Assembly: GCA_030652995.1 (NCBI GenBank)
Contig: JAUSAG010000035.1
Location: 62,001 to 126,000 of the forward strand
Source: Methylotenera sp.
GTDB taxonomy: Bacteria; Pseudomonadota; Gammaproteobacteria; Burkholderiales; Methylophilaceae
Length of the DNA stretch: 64,000 bases
Reading direction: 5' to 3'
Shown: positions 9,766 to 19,260 of the stretch, piece after piece
Position numbering within the stretch: position 1 is the stretch's first letter
Layout of the letters: every line of letters starts with the position of its first letter
Position numbers and translations under genes: made by a program
The notes under the pieces: generated by a model
Seen by the model: only the letters and a program-made list of their open reading frames with translations
Database searches by the model: none
What the model was told of the DNA's origin: nothing

Positions 9766-11499
9766 TTATGCCTGCCCACGCCGCATAGTGCCCGCATTGT
9801 CCGCATCGCCACCACCTGCACTAATTTTTTTATGCAAAGCTTCTGGCACGGGTTGTCCAAGCAATGTGTATAAATTGATTAAATTACGGCGATAGAGCTG
9901 ATCAAAACTGGCAACGCTATCGGATGAGTTATAATCACCGAACCACCAGAACCAGTCCGACCCTTCGCAAATAGCAAGTTGGCGTTCACATGCACTAAGC
10001 TGCTCTGCATCTAAACTATCGGATGCCAGCACACTGTCGTAAGTTTTTTTAGCCTCACAAAGTAAATCCCACGCCAAGTTTTTATCTTTACTGCCAATCC
10101 AAGTACTAAAAGTACCATAAACCCAGCTACCAGCAGCGACTTGCGGCAAACCGGGTGTGGATAATCGATTAGTTTTACTGGTTTTGGCTTGATATATATC
10201 AACGATGTCGCTGAAAGTAGTCATTTTAATATCAGGATGCTTTGCCAGCGCTTCGTATAATTCGCTCAAGAAATAAAAGCCGTTATACGGGAAGTATTCC
10301 CAAGCGTTTTCTCCATCTAAAATCACGCTGACCACTTTGGTTTGATCGCTCGTGTTCGCCTGCTGAATACGCTCAAGCGAGCGGATAAAATCCCCCACTG
10401 CTTCGTTAGAGTGCATTTTTGCGTATTCAAAGCCAATTTTGTCTGAAAGCTCATCATCTCTAAAGAAACATAAAACATCATGTTTACCATTGGTAACGCG
10501 ATATGGCTGATATAAATAGTCATCTTTATTTTCAACACTTAAGTTTGACTTAATTAAACTATTAGCCAAAACGCCTTGGCCCGTTGCGGCCCACTCAACG
10601 CCATGCTCGGCCATCAGTGACAGTGCTGCATGTGAAACAGCGCCTTCAGCTGGCCACATACCACGCGGCACTACACCAAAATAATGCTGATGTGCTTTTT
10701 TTGCAGATAATATATGTGCAACCGCACGACTTTGCCCGCCCATATACCGGGTATTTTCTGGCAAAGGCGCATCAGGCATAGCATCTAGCGTAGATTTAAA
10801 GTCGAGCAATAACGGCAAGATCGGGTGGTAATATGGCGTGGTAGAAATTTCAATTTGCTTACGCACCATTAAGGCTTTATAACGCGGAATTAAATTTGAA
10901 ATCGTGTCACCAATCACCACATACAACTGCTGTCTTTCTTCATAAGTAAATAATGAGCCTTTAGCCATCAGCGCTTGCACTACTTTATTTGTACGTCTCA
11001 AGCTCTCGCCACACCAGGCTAAGTGATACCACACTAGTAAGTCTGCCTTATATTGCGCAGATAAATAATGAAACTGATCATTCGTCATCATCGGCTCTAC
11101 TAACTGATAAAGCTGTAACAAGCGTTGATAATGTGGAAACGGCGTAAGCATTTTTTCGTGATGACTCTTAAAACAGCTTTGCACAATCAAATGGCATTGA
11201 TCAAGGTTGATGTTTTCCAAGTCTTTTTTAATCAATAACGCAAGCAAAGGGTCGCGTATGGTATTTTGCTTGAATTGTTGCGTGTAGTCTTCCAACTGCT
11301 CTAATAAAATCGGTACGAAATTAAAGCTCACACGTGCTGCAGGATTGATTTCAAGGTGATACGCCATATCACTGTAATCTTTGATCGCGTGTAAATAAGT
11401 CCACGGCAGCACGTATTCATTCGTCGCTAAATCGCGATAATCCGGTTGGTGCATGTGCCAATAGAGGTTGAGATATAACTTAGGTCTGGCAGTATTCAC
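9766..11499 (-). CDS. Glycoside hydrolase family 57 protein
   Basis: 577 aa. GH57 enzymes act on alpha-glucans (alpha-amylase, amylopullulanase, 4-alpha-glucanotransferase or branching activity). The first conserved region WHMHQPDY is near residue 15; the probable nucleophile Glu is in RGMWPAEGAVS (about 295) and the probable acid/base Asp is in ILDGENAWEYFP (about 390). There is no signal peptide, so it is cytoplasmic. The reading frame starts with GTG at 11499 and a weak ribosome site; later ATG starts would remove the first catalytic-fold motif. It lies between glgC and malQ. Exact activity cannot be read from the sequence; intracellular glycogen breakdown or remodelling is inferred from context. 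Confidence 0.88.
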   Translation of the reverse strand: MNTARPKLYLNLYWHMHQPDYRDLATNEYVLPWTYLHAIKDYSDMAYHLEINPAARVSFNFVPILLEQLEDYTQQFKQNTIRDPLLALLIKKDLENINLDQCHLIVQSCFKSHHEKMLTPFPHYQRLLQLYQLVEPMMTNDQFHYLSAQYKADLLVWYHLAWCGESLRRTNKVVQALMAKGSLFTYEERQQLYVVIGDTISNLIPRYKALMVRKQIEISTTPYYHPILPLLLDFKSTLDAMPDAPLPENTRYMGGQSRAVAHILSAKKAHQHYFGVVPRGMWPAEGAVSHAALSLMAEHGVEWAATGQGVLANSLIKSNLSVENKDDYLYQPYRVTNGKHDVLCFFRDDELSDKIGFEYAKMHSNEAVGDFIRSLERIQQANTSDQTKVVSVILDGENAWEYFPYNGFYFLSELYEALAKHPDIKMTTFSDIVDIYQAKTSKTNRLSTPGLPQVAAGSWVYGTFSTWIGSKDKNLAWDLLCEAKKTYDSVLASDSLDAEQLSACERQLAICEGSDWFWWFGDYNSSDSVASFDQLYRRNLINLYTLLGQPVPEALHKKISAGGGDADNAGTMRRGQA

Positions 11500-11609
11500 T
11501 TCAAGAAAACCTTAAACTATTAAATTAAAAAAATAGGTGAGCTCAGGTAACGGCAAGTCTTACGCACTTGCCATTAAACTAAACTGAACGCTTCATTTAA
11601 AGCATGCGA

Positions 11610-12902
11610 TCAAACCACACGATATAAATTCTGCCCTAACATATCTGGCGTCACCAACACGATACCTTTTTCAGACACATAGAAACGTTTTGCATCCAGC
11701 GTTAAATCTACGCCAATTTGCATGCCTTCCGGGATGATGCAACCACGGTCTATCACCACATTTTTGAGCACAACGCTTCGATTGATTGTCACTTTAGGCA
11801 AAATAACCGACCCCTTAATATCGCAATAACTATGGACACGCACATCTGAAAATAAAACAGAGCTTGTAATGCATGAGCCACTGATCAAGCAACCGCCAGA
11901 CACCAGAGAATCTATTGCCTTGCCAGTTCTACCATCATCATTAAATACAAACTTGGCAGGCGGCAATTGTTCTTGATAAGTCCAAATTGGCCAATCTCTG
12001 TCGTATAGATTAAGCTCAGGAATCACTTTTGTGAGCTCCATGTTAGCTTCCCAGTACGCGTCAATCGTACCTACATCACGCCAATAATAGTTGTCGTTCT
12101 TGGCACCGACACAACTATCAGTAAATCGATGTGCCTGTATTTTATATTTATTGATGATGTAAGGAATAATATCACCACCAAAATCATGGCTGGATTTTGA
12201 GTCTCCGGCATCGCGAATCAATTGCTCATACAAAAATTTAGCGTTAAATACGTAAATCCCCATGCTTGCGAAAGCTTTAGTGGTGTCGTCTGGCATGTGC
12301 TTTGGATTAGCGGGTTTTTCAGCAAACTCGATTACGCGGTCTGACTCATCAACAGCCAATACACCAAACCCTTTGGCATCTTCTAAAGGCACATTAATGC
12401 ACGCGACCGTCATATCCGCATTATTTTTCACATGTGTCGCCAACATTTTGCCGTAATCCATTTTGTAAATATGGTCGCCCGCTAAAATCAACACATACTC
12501 AGCGCCACTCTCGCGCAATAAATCTATATTTTGATATACCGCATCTGCTGTGCCTTTGTACCAATCTTCAGATATTCGCTGTTGTGCCGGGATAATATTA
12601 ACGTACTCATTAAACTCACCACGTAAAAAACCCCATCCGCGCTGAATATGCTGAATTAAGCTTTGTGCTTTATATTGCGTGGCGACGTTAATACGGCGAA
12701 TGCCAGAGTTCATGCAATTTGAAAGCGGGAAATCAATAATACGAAACTTTCCACCAAACTGCACCGCAGGCTTGGCGCGCCAGTCTGTTAAATTCTTCAA
12801 ACGGCTCCCGCGCCCACCTGCCAGAATAATCGCGGCAGTATTTTTGGTTAAGGTACTAATAAAACGGTCTGAATGCTGATCCACTTGTCGATTTTGCGAC
12901 AT
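11610..12902 (-). CDS. glgC: Glucose-1-phosphate adenylyltransferase
   Basis: 430 aa. Makes ADP-glucose from glucose-1-phosphate and ATP, the committed step of bacterial glycogen synthesis. The nucleotidyltransferase signature [13 protein letters not shown] is followed by the glucose-1-P and effector-site region ([18 protein letters not shown]), then [11 protein letters not shown] with the catalytic Asp, and the left-handed beta-helix C-terminus ([28 protein letters not shown]). Length matches proteobacterial GlgC. It starts a minus-strand run with the GH57 gene, malQ and glk and diverges from glgB across 303 bp. A good GGAGGGC-type site precedes the ATG. No glgA lies in the window. Confidence 0.97.
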   Translation of the reverse strand: MSQNRQVDQHSDRFISTLTKNTAAIILAGGRGSRLKNLTDWRAKPAVQFGGKFRIIDFPLSNCMNSGIRRINVATQYKAQSLIQHIQRGWGFLRGEFNEYVNIIPAQQRISEDWYKGTADAVYQNIDLLRESGAEYVLILAGDHIYKMDYGKMLATHVKNNADMTVACINVPLEDAKGFGVLAVDESDRVIEFAEKPANPKHMPDDTTKAFASMGIYVFNAKFLYEQLIRDAGDSKSSHDFGGDIIPYIINKYKIQAHRFTDSCVGAKNDNYYWRDVGTIDAYWEANMELTKVIPELNLYDRDWPIWTYQEQLPPAKFVFNDDGRTGKAIDSLVSGGCLISGSCITSSVLFSDVRVHSYCDIKGSVILPKVTINRSVVLKNVVIDRGCIIPEGMQIGVDLTLDAKRFYVSEKGIVLVTPDMLGQNLYRVV

Positions 12903-13205
12903 GATGCCCTCCTGAGGTTTGGTTAGTTACTTACGTTAACCTTTGATAAATTCGCGTGTCGGGGAAATCGCACCACAGGGACACTAAAGTCAGTAAAATG
13001 CCAAGCCAGCATCTAGCTTCGTTTCCCATCACATAAATTTATAAAGGTTGCCTTACATTGCACTAGCTGGGCCAACTAGTTTAATTTAGTTAACATTGTA
13101 ATTGATTACATTATAATCAGCTTAAAGCATTATAATCTAGCTAGATTAGATCTAATCTAACAAATAAAAACTAAAATACCTTAAAAATGATGAGGGGATA
13201 TAACT
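12903..13205. promoter_or_regulatory. Divergent glgC/glgB control region with nested palindromes
   Basis: 303 bp without a gene. Near the glgB side two perfect palindromes overlap: AATCTAGCTAGATT at 13134-13147 and TAGATTAGATCTAATCTA (18 bp) at 13142-13159. Just upstream, the 10-mer CATTATAATC occurs twice, at 13109-13118 and 13128-13137, 19 bp apart; each contains TATAAT, a perfect -10 box sequence. The start of glgB is about 47 bp after the larger palindrome, so it would lie in the leader or over the promoter start, as repressor operators often do. The regulator is unknown. The block near glgC (12903-13000) shows no clear motif to me. Confidence 0.5.
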
Positions 13206-15428
13206 TTGGCAAAATCTAAAGCAACTCAATCGGTATCAAAAGCGCATACACAGGCACTTCGCCTCATTTTAGAAGCACGCCATCATGACCCGTTTAGCTT
13301 TTTAGGTCATCACGCAGTGAATGATGTTGAGAACCAAGGCTTTGTTTTTAGAGCATTTTTACCTTATGCCTCCGAGGTGCAAATCAACACTGGCACGACT
13401 TGGGAAAAGCTTGAAAAAACGCATCGCGATGGTTTATTTGAGCGCATCAGTAAAACGCCAATTAAAACACCTTGCTTACTCAAAATAGCGTCAGCGACTC
13501 ACAGTTACGAAACTTACGATCCCTATTCATTTAACTCCAGCCTCACCCAGGATGAGCTTTACCTATTTGGTGAAGGCCGTTTAAAACAAGCCTACAAAAC
13601 ATTAGGCGCGCAATTCACCACACAAGATAATGTTGCTGGCGTGCGCTTTGCTGTTTGGGCGCCTAATGCTGAGCGTGTCAGTGTGGTCGGTAGCTTTAAT
13701 AACTGGGACGGTCGCATAAACCCAATGCGTGCGCATGGCTCAAGTGGGGTTTGGGATATTTTTATTCCTAGCTTAACCACAAGTGACACTTATAAATTTG
13801 AAATCCGCAATCGCCATACAGGCAACATTTTAGTTAAAACAGACCCTTACGGCTTTGAGTTTGAACAACGCCCAGGCACCAGTGCAAAAATCAGTGCCAG
13901 CCATCACCAGTGGGAAGATAAGCAATGGCTGGAAACACGTAAACAGCGTGATTGGCTACACGCGCCTTTAAACTGTTATGAAGTACATTTAGGCTCATGG
14001 CAACGCAATGATAAAGGCCATTTTTTAACGTACCGTGAACTAGCAAAAACACTGGTGCCACATGTAGCCAGTATGGGTTACACCCATATTGAGTTAATGC
14101 CAATTTCTGAGCATCCGCTAACAGAGTCATGGGGTTACCAAACCACGGGTTATTTTGGCGTCACTAATAGATTCGGCTCGCCTGATGATTTACGCTTTTT
14201 GATTGACGCTTTTCACCAAGCCAATATCGGAGTGATATTAGACTGGGTACCAGGGCACTTTCCTAAAGATGACTGGGCGTTAGCTCGCTTTGATGGCACA
14301 GCTTTATATGAACATGAAGACCCGCGTTTAGGTGAACATCAGGACTGGGGGACCTATATTTTCAATTATGGTCGAAATGAAGTACGTAACTTCCTAATTG
14401 CCAACGCTTACTTTTGGCTGCAGGAGTTTCATATTGATGGCTTACGTGTTGATGCTGTGGCCTCGATGCTCTACCTTGATTACTCACGTAAAGCTGGTGA
14501 GTGGCTACCGAATAAATTTGGCGGTCGGGAGAATCTAGATGTTATTGATTTCTTAAAACAACTTAACGTGATGGTGGGTGAAGATTTCGCAGGCGTACTC
14601 ACTATTGCTGAAGAATCAACGGCATGGCCAATGGTATCTCGCCCTGTGTATTTAGGTGGGCTAGGCTTTAACATGAAATGGAACATGGGCTGGATGAATG
14701 ACACTTTGTCATACATTGAAACCGATCCCGTACATAGACGTTACTACCATGACATGCTCACCTTTGGTCAGCTTTACGCTTATTCAGAAAATTTTGTGTT
14801 GCCGTTTTCTCACGATGAAGTGGTGCATGGTAAAAAGTCACTACTTGATAAAATGCCAGGCGATGCTTGGCAGAAATTTGCAAATTTACGCTTGTTATTC
14901 ACCTATCAAATGACCTCCCCTGGTAAAAAACTTAACTTCATGGGTAACGAATTTGGCCAGGGACGTGAATGGAATGTGAACGCCAGCCTTGATTGGCATT
15001 TGCTGGATAATGATTACCCAGGTCACCAATGGCATCAAGGGGTTAAACAACTTAACACTGACTTAAATAAACTATATAAAGACCTCAACGCTCTGCATAC
15101 CCTTGATTTTGAAGTGCAAGGTTTTGAATGGATAGACTGTCACGATACAGAGCAATCAATTGTTAGCTATGTAAGGCGTGGATTGGACAATAGTTTTGTT
15201 ATAATAGTGTTGAACTTCACGCCTGTATTGCGTAATGAGTATCGCATTGGCGTGCCGCAGGCTGGCAGTTACCATGAGATTTTTAACAGTGATGCAAACT
15301 GTTATGGCGGTAGCAACCAAGGTAACTGTACTGACTTGCAAACTGAAAGTATTGCATGGATGCATCATCAACAGTCGCTTGTAATAACATTACCACCATT
15401 ATCTGGCATCGTATTACAAATAAAATAA
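13206..15428 (+). CDS. glgB: 1,4-alpha-glucan branching enzyme (GH13)
   Basis: 740 aa. Introduces alpha-1,6 branches into glycogen. Domains in order: N1 carbohydrate-binding module (about 20-110, HHDPFSFLGHH), CBM48 (about 125-225, VRFAVWAPNAERVSVVG), GH13 barrel (about 240-620) and a beta-sandwich end. GH13 residues are visible: the nucleophile Asp in IDGLRVDAVAS, the acid Glu in TIAEESTAWP, and FSHDEVVHGKKS. The start is TTG at 13206 preceded by GAGGGG; the two upstream ATGs at 13187 and 13190 are in another frame, so TTG is the only sensible start. The stop is 29 bp before pgi, implying a glgB-pgi operon. Confidence 0.97.
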   Translation: MAKSKATQSVSKAHTQALRLILEARHHDPFSFLGHHAVNDVENQGFVFRAFLPYASEVQINTGTTWEKLEKTHRDGLFERISKTPIKTPCLLKIASATHSYETYDPYSFNSSLTQDELYLFGEGRLKQAYKTLGAQFTTQDNVAGVRFAVWAPNAERVSVVGSFNNWDGRINPMRAHGSSGVWDIFIPSLTTSDTYKFEIRNRHTGNILVKTDPYGFEFEQRPGTSAKISASHHQWEDKQWLETRKQRDWLHAPLNCYEVHLGSWQRNDKGHFLTYRELAKTLVPHVASMGYTHIELMPISEHPLTESWGYQTTGYFGVTNRFGSPDDLRFLIDAFHQANIGVILDWVPGHFPKDDWALARFDGTALYEHEDPRLGEHQDWGTYIFNYGRNEVRNFLIANAYFWLQEFHIDGLRVDAVASMLYLDYSRKAGEWLPNKFGGRENLDVIDFLKQLNVMVGEDFAGVLTIAEESTAWPMVSRPVYLGGLGFNMKWNMGWMNDTLSYIETDPVHRRYYHDMLTFGQLYAYSENFVLPFSHDEVVHGKKSLLDKMPGDAWQKFANLRLLFTYQMTSPGKKLNFMGNEFGQGREWNVNASLDWHLLDNDYPGHQWHQGVKQLNTDLNKLYKDLNALHTLDFEVQGFEWIDCHDTEQSIVSYVRRGLDNSFVIIVLNFTPVLRNEYRIGVPQAGSYHEIFNSDANCYGGSNQGNCTDLQTESIAWMHHQQSLVITLPPLSGIVLQIK

Positions 15429-15457
15429 CCTATTGAATATAAAGCACTATTACTAAC

Positions 15458-17116
15458 ATGGCTAGACTAAACAAACTTCCAGCGTGGCAAAAACTTTGTC
15501 ATCACCAACAACAAGTAGCCTCTACTCATATGCGCGACTTATTTGCGCAAGATGCTAATCGCTTTAATAAATACAGCCTGAAATTTGCCGATATTTTATT
15601 TGATTACTCAAAACATCGGATTACCGATGAAACGTTGCCGCTATTATTTCAAATGGCGCGTGAGGCTAACATTGAGCAGTGGCGCGACAAAATGTTTGTG
15701 GGTGACAAAATAAACATGACAGAAGATCGCGCCGTATTGCATACCGCTTTACGCAACCGTGCCAACACACCCGTTTTAGTTGATGGTCACGATGTGATGC
15801 CGGATGTGAATGCTGTATTGGCGCAAATGCGTCAATTCTCGGATAAAGTTCGCGATGGCAGTTGGTTGGGCTACTCAGGTAAACGCATCACCGACATCGT
15901 AAATATCGGCATTGGCGGTTCTGATCTTGGTCCAGTGATGGTATGCGATGCATTAAAACCATATGCCAGCGCAGGTCTGAACGTTCACTTTGTTTCAAAT
16001 ATCGATGGCGCACATTTAATGCGCGCACTAGAAAAATGCAACCCTGAAACTACGCTATTTATCGTGGCATCAAAAACGTTTACGACACAAGAAACCTTAA
16101 CCAACGCCACATCCGCCCGCACTTGGTTTTTAGCTACAGCAAAAGAAAGCGCGCATGTCGCCAAGCACTTTGTTGCGCTTTCTACCAATACCAAAGCCGT
16201 ACAAGCGTTTGGCATTGATACTGCAAACATGTTTGCATTTTGGGACTGGGTTGGCGGGCGCTATTCACTTTGGTCTGCCATTGGCTTATCCATTGCCTTG
16301 TATGTGGGCATGGATAACTTTGAGGCGTTACTCACAGGTGCTTTTGAGATGGATGAGCATTTTAAAACCGCGCCTCTTGAACAAAATATGCCGGTGATTC
16401 TGGCGCTGATTGGCGTTTGGTATAACAACTTTTTTCATGTTGACTCACAGGCTATCCTGCCTTATGACCAAGGTATGGCGCGCTTCCCTGCGTATTTGCA
16501 GCAAGCGGATATGGAAAGTAACGGTAAATTTATTTGCCGTGATGGTAGCCGTGTTACCTACAAAACCGGCCCTGTTATTTGGGGTGAAGCGGGGACTAAT
16601 GGTCAGCATGCGTTCTACCAACTGATTCATCAAGGTACGCAGATTGTTCCGGCGGACTTTTTAATGCCGGCACATAGTCACTATAAAGTTGGTAGTAACG
16701 GTAACGCGCATCACAAAATTCTGATTGCTAACTTTTTGGCACAAACGCAATCGCTGATGCTAGGTAAAACCAAAGAAGAGGCACGTGCAGAGCTTGAACT
16801 TCAAGGCTTATCTGGTGAAGCGCTTGAAGATTTGCTCCCGCATAAAGTGTTTGAAGGCAACCGCCCTACTACATCGATTCTGTTCGATAAACTTACGCCT
16901 AACACGCTGGGTAAACTTATCGCCTTATATGAACATAAAATATTCGTACAGGGGATTCTTTGGGATATCAACAGCTATGACCAATGGGGCGTGGAATACG
17001 GCAAACAAATTGCGCAACAAATTCTGCCGCAATTGATTAATGAAGAGGTGGTGAGCAATTACGACAGCTCGACTAATGGTCTAATTAACTATACAAAATC
17101 ACTGAAGCTAGACTAG
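15458..17116 (+). CDS. pgi: Glucose-6-phosphate isomerase
   Basis: 552 aa, the usual length for the proteobacterial enzyme. Interconverts glucose-6-phosphate and fructose-6-phosphate, linking gluconeogenic or ribulose-monophosphate-derived fructose-6-P to glycogen. Visible signatures: [12 protein letters not shown] (phosphate binding), [15 protein letters not shown], the active-site Glu in [12 protein letters not shown], and the C-terminal [18 protein letters not shown] with the Lys-rich end. It follows glgB by 29 bp and is followed by a strong terminator, so glgB-pgi is a closed transcription unit. Confidence 0.97.
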   Translation: MARLNKLPAWQKLCHHQQQVASTHMRDLFAQDANRFNKYSLKFADILFDYSKHRITDETLPLLFQMAREANIEQWRDKMFVGDKINMTEDRAVLHTALRNRANTPVLVDGHDVMPDVNAVLAQMRQFSDKVRDGSWLGYSGKRITDIVNIGIGGSDLGPVMVCDALKPYASAGLNVHFVSNIDGAHLMRALEKCNPETTLFIVASKTFTTQETLTNATSARTWFLATAKESAHVAKHFVALSTNTKAVQAFGIDTANMFAFWDWVGGRYSLWSAIGLSIALYVGMDNFEALLTGAFEMDEHFKTAPLEQNMPVILALIGVWYNNFFHVDSQAILPYDQGMARFPAYLQQADMESNGKFICRDGSRVTYKTGPVIWGEAGTNGQHAFYQLIHQGTQIVPADFLMPAHSHYKVGSNGNAHHKILIANFLAQTQSLMLGKTKEEARAELELQGLSGEALEDLLPHKVFEGNRPTTSILFDKLTPNTLGKLIALYEHKIFVQGILWDINSYDQWGVEYGKQIAQQILPQLINEEVVSNYDSSTNGLINYTKSLKLD

Positions 17117-17172
17117 CAATTAAACTAAAGTTATTCAATGTTGACTAACATTTGTGCTTGCCAACTACCACT

Positions 17173-17207
17173 AAAAGCCCGATGATTTTAACCATCGGGC
17201 TTTTTTT
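17173..17207 (+). terminator. Rho-independent terminator after pgi
   Basis: Perfect stem GCCCGATG / CATCGGGC (17177-17184 and 17193-17200) with an 8-base loop, preceded by A4 and followed by seven T. The flanking A run makes it potentially active on both strands, which would also insulate pgi from the convergent gene ending at 17575. Confidence 0.93.
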
Positions 17208-17574
17208 ATGAGACGGAGCTTATTGTTATCCAAGGTACTGCCCAATCATTGCAACAAGTGCTCTAATCCTATGAACAGCAACTAAACCTCCCCATGGCTA
17301 AAACGAGGGGATTCTCGCGGAGATTGGTTGATCCACTGAAATTACGAAATGCACGAAACCAATCAATTGGTTACCACGATACATCCGCCACCAAAATAGT
17401 GATAAACCAAAGTGATATATCACTTTGATTATGTTCGTGATTTTGGTGTATTTTGTGGATGTAATGTTTTTTCAAGGCCAAGGCAAACGCCTATTAGCCG
17501 ACCACCACCCTTGAATCACGTAAAACATTCAAACTCCGATTGCGATGCAGTCGGATGACCTATGCAATAACTAC
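17208..17574. repeat. Palindrome-rich remnant between convergent genes
   Basis: No gene over 30 codons. Several secondary-structure elements are packed here: a TCCCC...GGGGA hairpin at about 17288-17311 followed by TTCTCGCGG, which resembles the right-end hairpin of IS200/IS605-type elements; AACCAA-TCAA-TTGGTT at 17357-17372; and an 84-bp nested palindrome at 17380-17463 with outer arms TACATCC/GGATGTA, middle arms CACCAAAAT/ATTTTGGTG and the perfect 20-mer CAAAGTGATATATCACTTTG at 17408-17427. The last looks like an operator for a small HTH repressor, as seen at toxin-antitoxin promoters, but no such gene is present. I read this as debris of a mobile or TA module; which one is not certain. 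Confidence 0.45.
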
Positions 17575-18003
17575 TTAAGCCAGCGTATATTGCGGCATAA
17601 TTGGCCTAAAAATAAGGCGTAAATGACGCCTACCCAAGCTTTCAATTTCGTTGAAAAATAATACACAAGCAAAGTGTATCCCACCTACCCCAATCACTTC
17701 AAAACTATAACCGATACGGGATAAAAATCGCAGGGTAGGATTGACGCTTTTGCCTAGCATTAACGGTGTTTCCTTCAGCCATGGCAGAAACTTGGATATA
17801 GGTTGCCAAGTCAGGTTGTTAGGTGCGCCATCCAACAATATGGCGGCCGCTTTATTGTATTCGCAAATTAGACCATCATCATCTAGCGTTATGAATGCTA
17901 AATCTTCTTCACTTTGGGAATAATCTGCATTGTTTGTTGCTTCAATCTCATTTGTCACAAGGGCATCTGAGTTAAGTTTAGTGTTCAAATTCGATATTTT
18001 CAT
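17575..18003 (-). CDS. Small PAS-like protein, function unknown
   Basis: 142 aa, no signal peptide or membrane segment. Residues about 35-140 look like a stand-alone PAS domain: AFITLDDDGLICEYNKAAA, then LTWQPISKFLPWL, and a strand pair RIGYSFEVIGVGGIHFACV. There is no output domain. Its ATG overlaps the stop of the DUF2934 gene by 4 bp (ATGA), so the two are translationally coupled and probably act together. A sensory role is inference. Confidence 0.7.
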   Translation of the reverse strand: MKISNLNTKLNSDALVTNEIEATNNADYSQSEEDLAFITLDDDGLICEYNKAAAILLDGAPNNLTWQPISKFLPWLKETPLMLGKSVNPTLRFLSRIGYSFEVIGVGGIHFACVLFFNEIESLGRRHLRLIFRPIMPQYTLA

Positions 18004-18212
18004 CCATTCACCTCCGTTTCAGCGTCTAGCCAGCCATCAATCTCATGGCCAGGCTCAAAACCTCTAGCTTCCGCTTTATGATATGCACATATAGCAATGC
18101 GAGCGCATCTATCTGCTACGCTAGATTCTTGATTGGTTTCAGTCTCGGATTGAATACCGAAAATAGGGATAGGGTTTTTACTGCCTCCCTGCGTTGCTTT
18201 TAAAAGTTCCAT
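18000..18212 (-). CDS. DUF2934 family protein
   Basis: About 70 aa. The C-terminal half carries the family pattern IAICAYHKAEARGFEPGHE followed by DGWLDAE. The ORF track starts at 18245, but AGGAGG lies at 18217-18222 inside that extension, immediately before two ATGs; the second (18212) is spaced best. DUF2934 proteins are small and of unknown function; in my recall they are often found near stress genes. A paralogue lies at 24049-24246. The gene starts a divergent unit opposite amrB, with a conserved partly palindromic element at 18351-18372 between them. Confidence 0.85.
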   Translation of the reverse strand: MELLKATQGGSKNPIPIFGIQSETETNQESSVADRCARIAICAYHKAEARGFEPGHEIDGWLDAETEVNG

Positions 18213-18350
18213 CATGCCTCCTATTGAATATGGCGCAAAAGTCAATGCTCATAAATCCAGGGGTGAGATTTACTACAACAGAACATTACTTCGAACGCAA
18301 TGCCGAAGATATCAATCTACTTCACTAATCAAAACATGTAAATTAGGGCA

Positions 18351-18372
18351 AACACGTACGGGCTAACCCTTA
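18351..18372. promoter_or_regulatory. Conserved inverted-repeat element, copy 1
   Basis: Contains TACGGGCTAACCCTTA at 18357-18372, an imperfect 6-4-6 inverted repeat, preceded by AACACG. The whole 22 bp matches the element at 24511-24532 at all but one base. It sits in the divergent gap between the DUF2934/PAS pair and amrB, about 73 bp before the amrB start. It is likely an operator or activator site; the binding protein is not known. Confidence 0.6.
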
Positions 18373-18444
18373 TAGGATTGAAAAATGAAAAATTGCCTCA
18401 ATCATATGGGCAATATTCTTATTGTTATCTGGTGGAGGTTCGCT

Positions 18445-19260
18445 ATGCACACTACCCGTCAGCCTGCTGTGGCTGGTGCTTTTTATTCAGGCAATAAACA
18501 GATATTAACAGATGAAATTAAAACGTTACTAGCGTCGGCAGAGGCGGTTATCGGTCATGCATATCCCAAGGCAATCATTGTTCCGCATGCTGGCTATATC
18601 TATTCTGGACAAACTGCAGCTATCGCTTATGCACGCCTAACGCAGGGGCGTGAATCAATCAAACGTGTGGTTTTGCTGGGGCCTGTGCATCGCGTACCCC
18701 TGCGTGGTTTAGCTCTGCCAGATGCCGATGCTTTTGCAACACCGCTAGGTGAAATAACAATTGACCAAGAAGCCATTGCATCCCTCTCTGGTTTGAGTCA
18801 GGTTGTAGTGAGTCGTGCCGCCCATGGTCAAGAGCACTCACTTGAAGTGCAATTACCATTTTTACAAACGGTGCTGGATGATTTCAAATTAGTGCCACTG
18901 GCGGTGGGCGACTCTACACCTGCCGAGGTGGCAGAAGTGCTGGATGCACTGTGGGGTGGGCCGGAAACCTTGATTGTTGTCAGCTCTGATTTATCCCACT
19001 ACTTACCGTACGACTTAGCACAATCAGTTGATCAGGCAACCGTACAGAACATACTAAGCATGAAGAGCTCATTAACACACCAGCAAGCCTGTGGCGGCAC
19101 GCCCGTTAATGGATTGATTCTAGCCGCTAGCCGACACCATTTAAAACCCAAGCTATTGGATTTATGTAACTCTGGTGATACCGCAGGTGATAAGGATAAA
19201 GTGGTTGGCTATGCCTCGTTTATTTTCACAGAGGAAACAAACGATGGCTCAACTATCTGA
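18445..19260 (+). CDS. amrB: AmmeMemoRadiSam system protein B (MEMO1-like)
   Basis: 271 aa from ATG 18445, chosen because GGAGG lies 6 bases before it; the ORF track's 18385 start adds 20 aa of non-family sequence. MEMO family proteins have a dioxygenase-like fold with a metal site. The expected ligands are visible: His in VPHAGYIYSG, His in GPVHRVPLRG, Cys in ACGGTPVNG; SSDLSHY is the other conserved motif. It overlaps amrA by 17 bp and heads amrB-amrA-amrS-hydrolase. The three proteins occur together widely in bacteria and archaea; the reaction is not established, though modification of a small molecule or protein by the radical SAM member is presumed. Confidence 0.93.
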   Translation: MHTTRQPAVAGAFYSGNKQILTDEIKTLLASAEAVIGHAYPKAIIVPHAGYIYSGQTAAIAYARLTQGRESIKRVVLLGPVHRVPLRGLALPDADAFATPLGEITIDQEAIASLSGLSQVVVSRAAHGQEHSLEVQLPFLQTVLDDFKLVPLAVGDSTPAEVAEVLDALWGGPETLIVVSSDLSHYLPYDLAQSVDQATVQNILSMKSSLTHQQACGGTPVNGLILAASRHHLKPKLLDLCNSGDTAGDKDKVVGYASFIFTEETNDGSTI

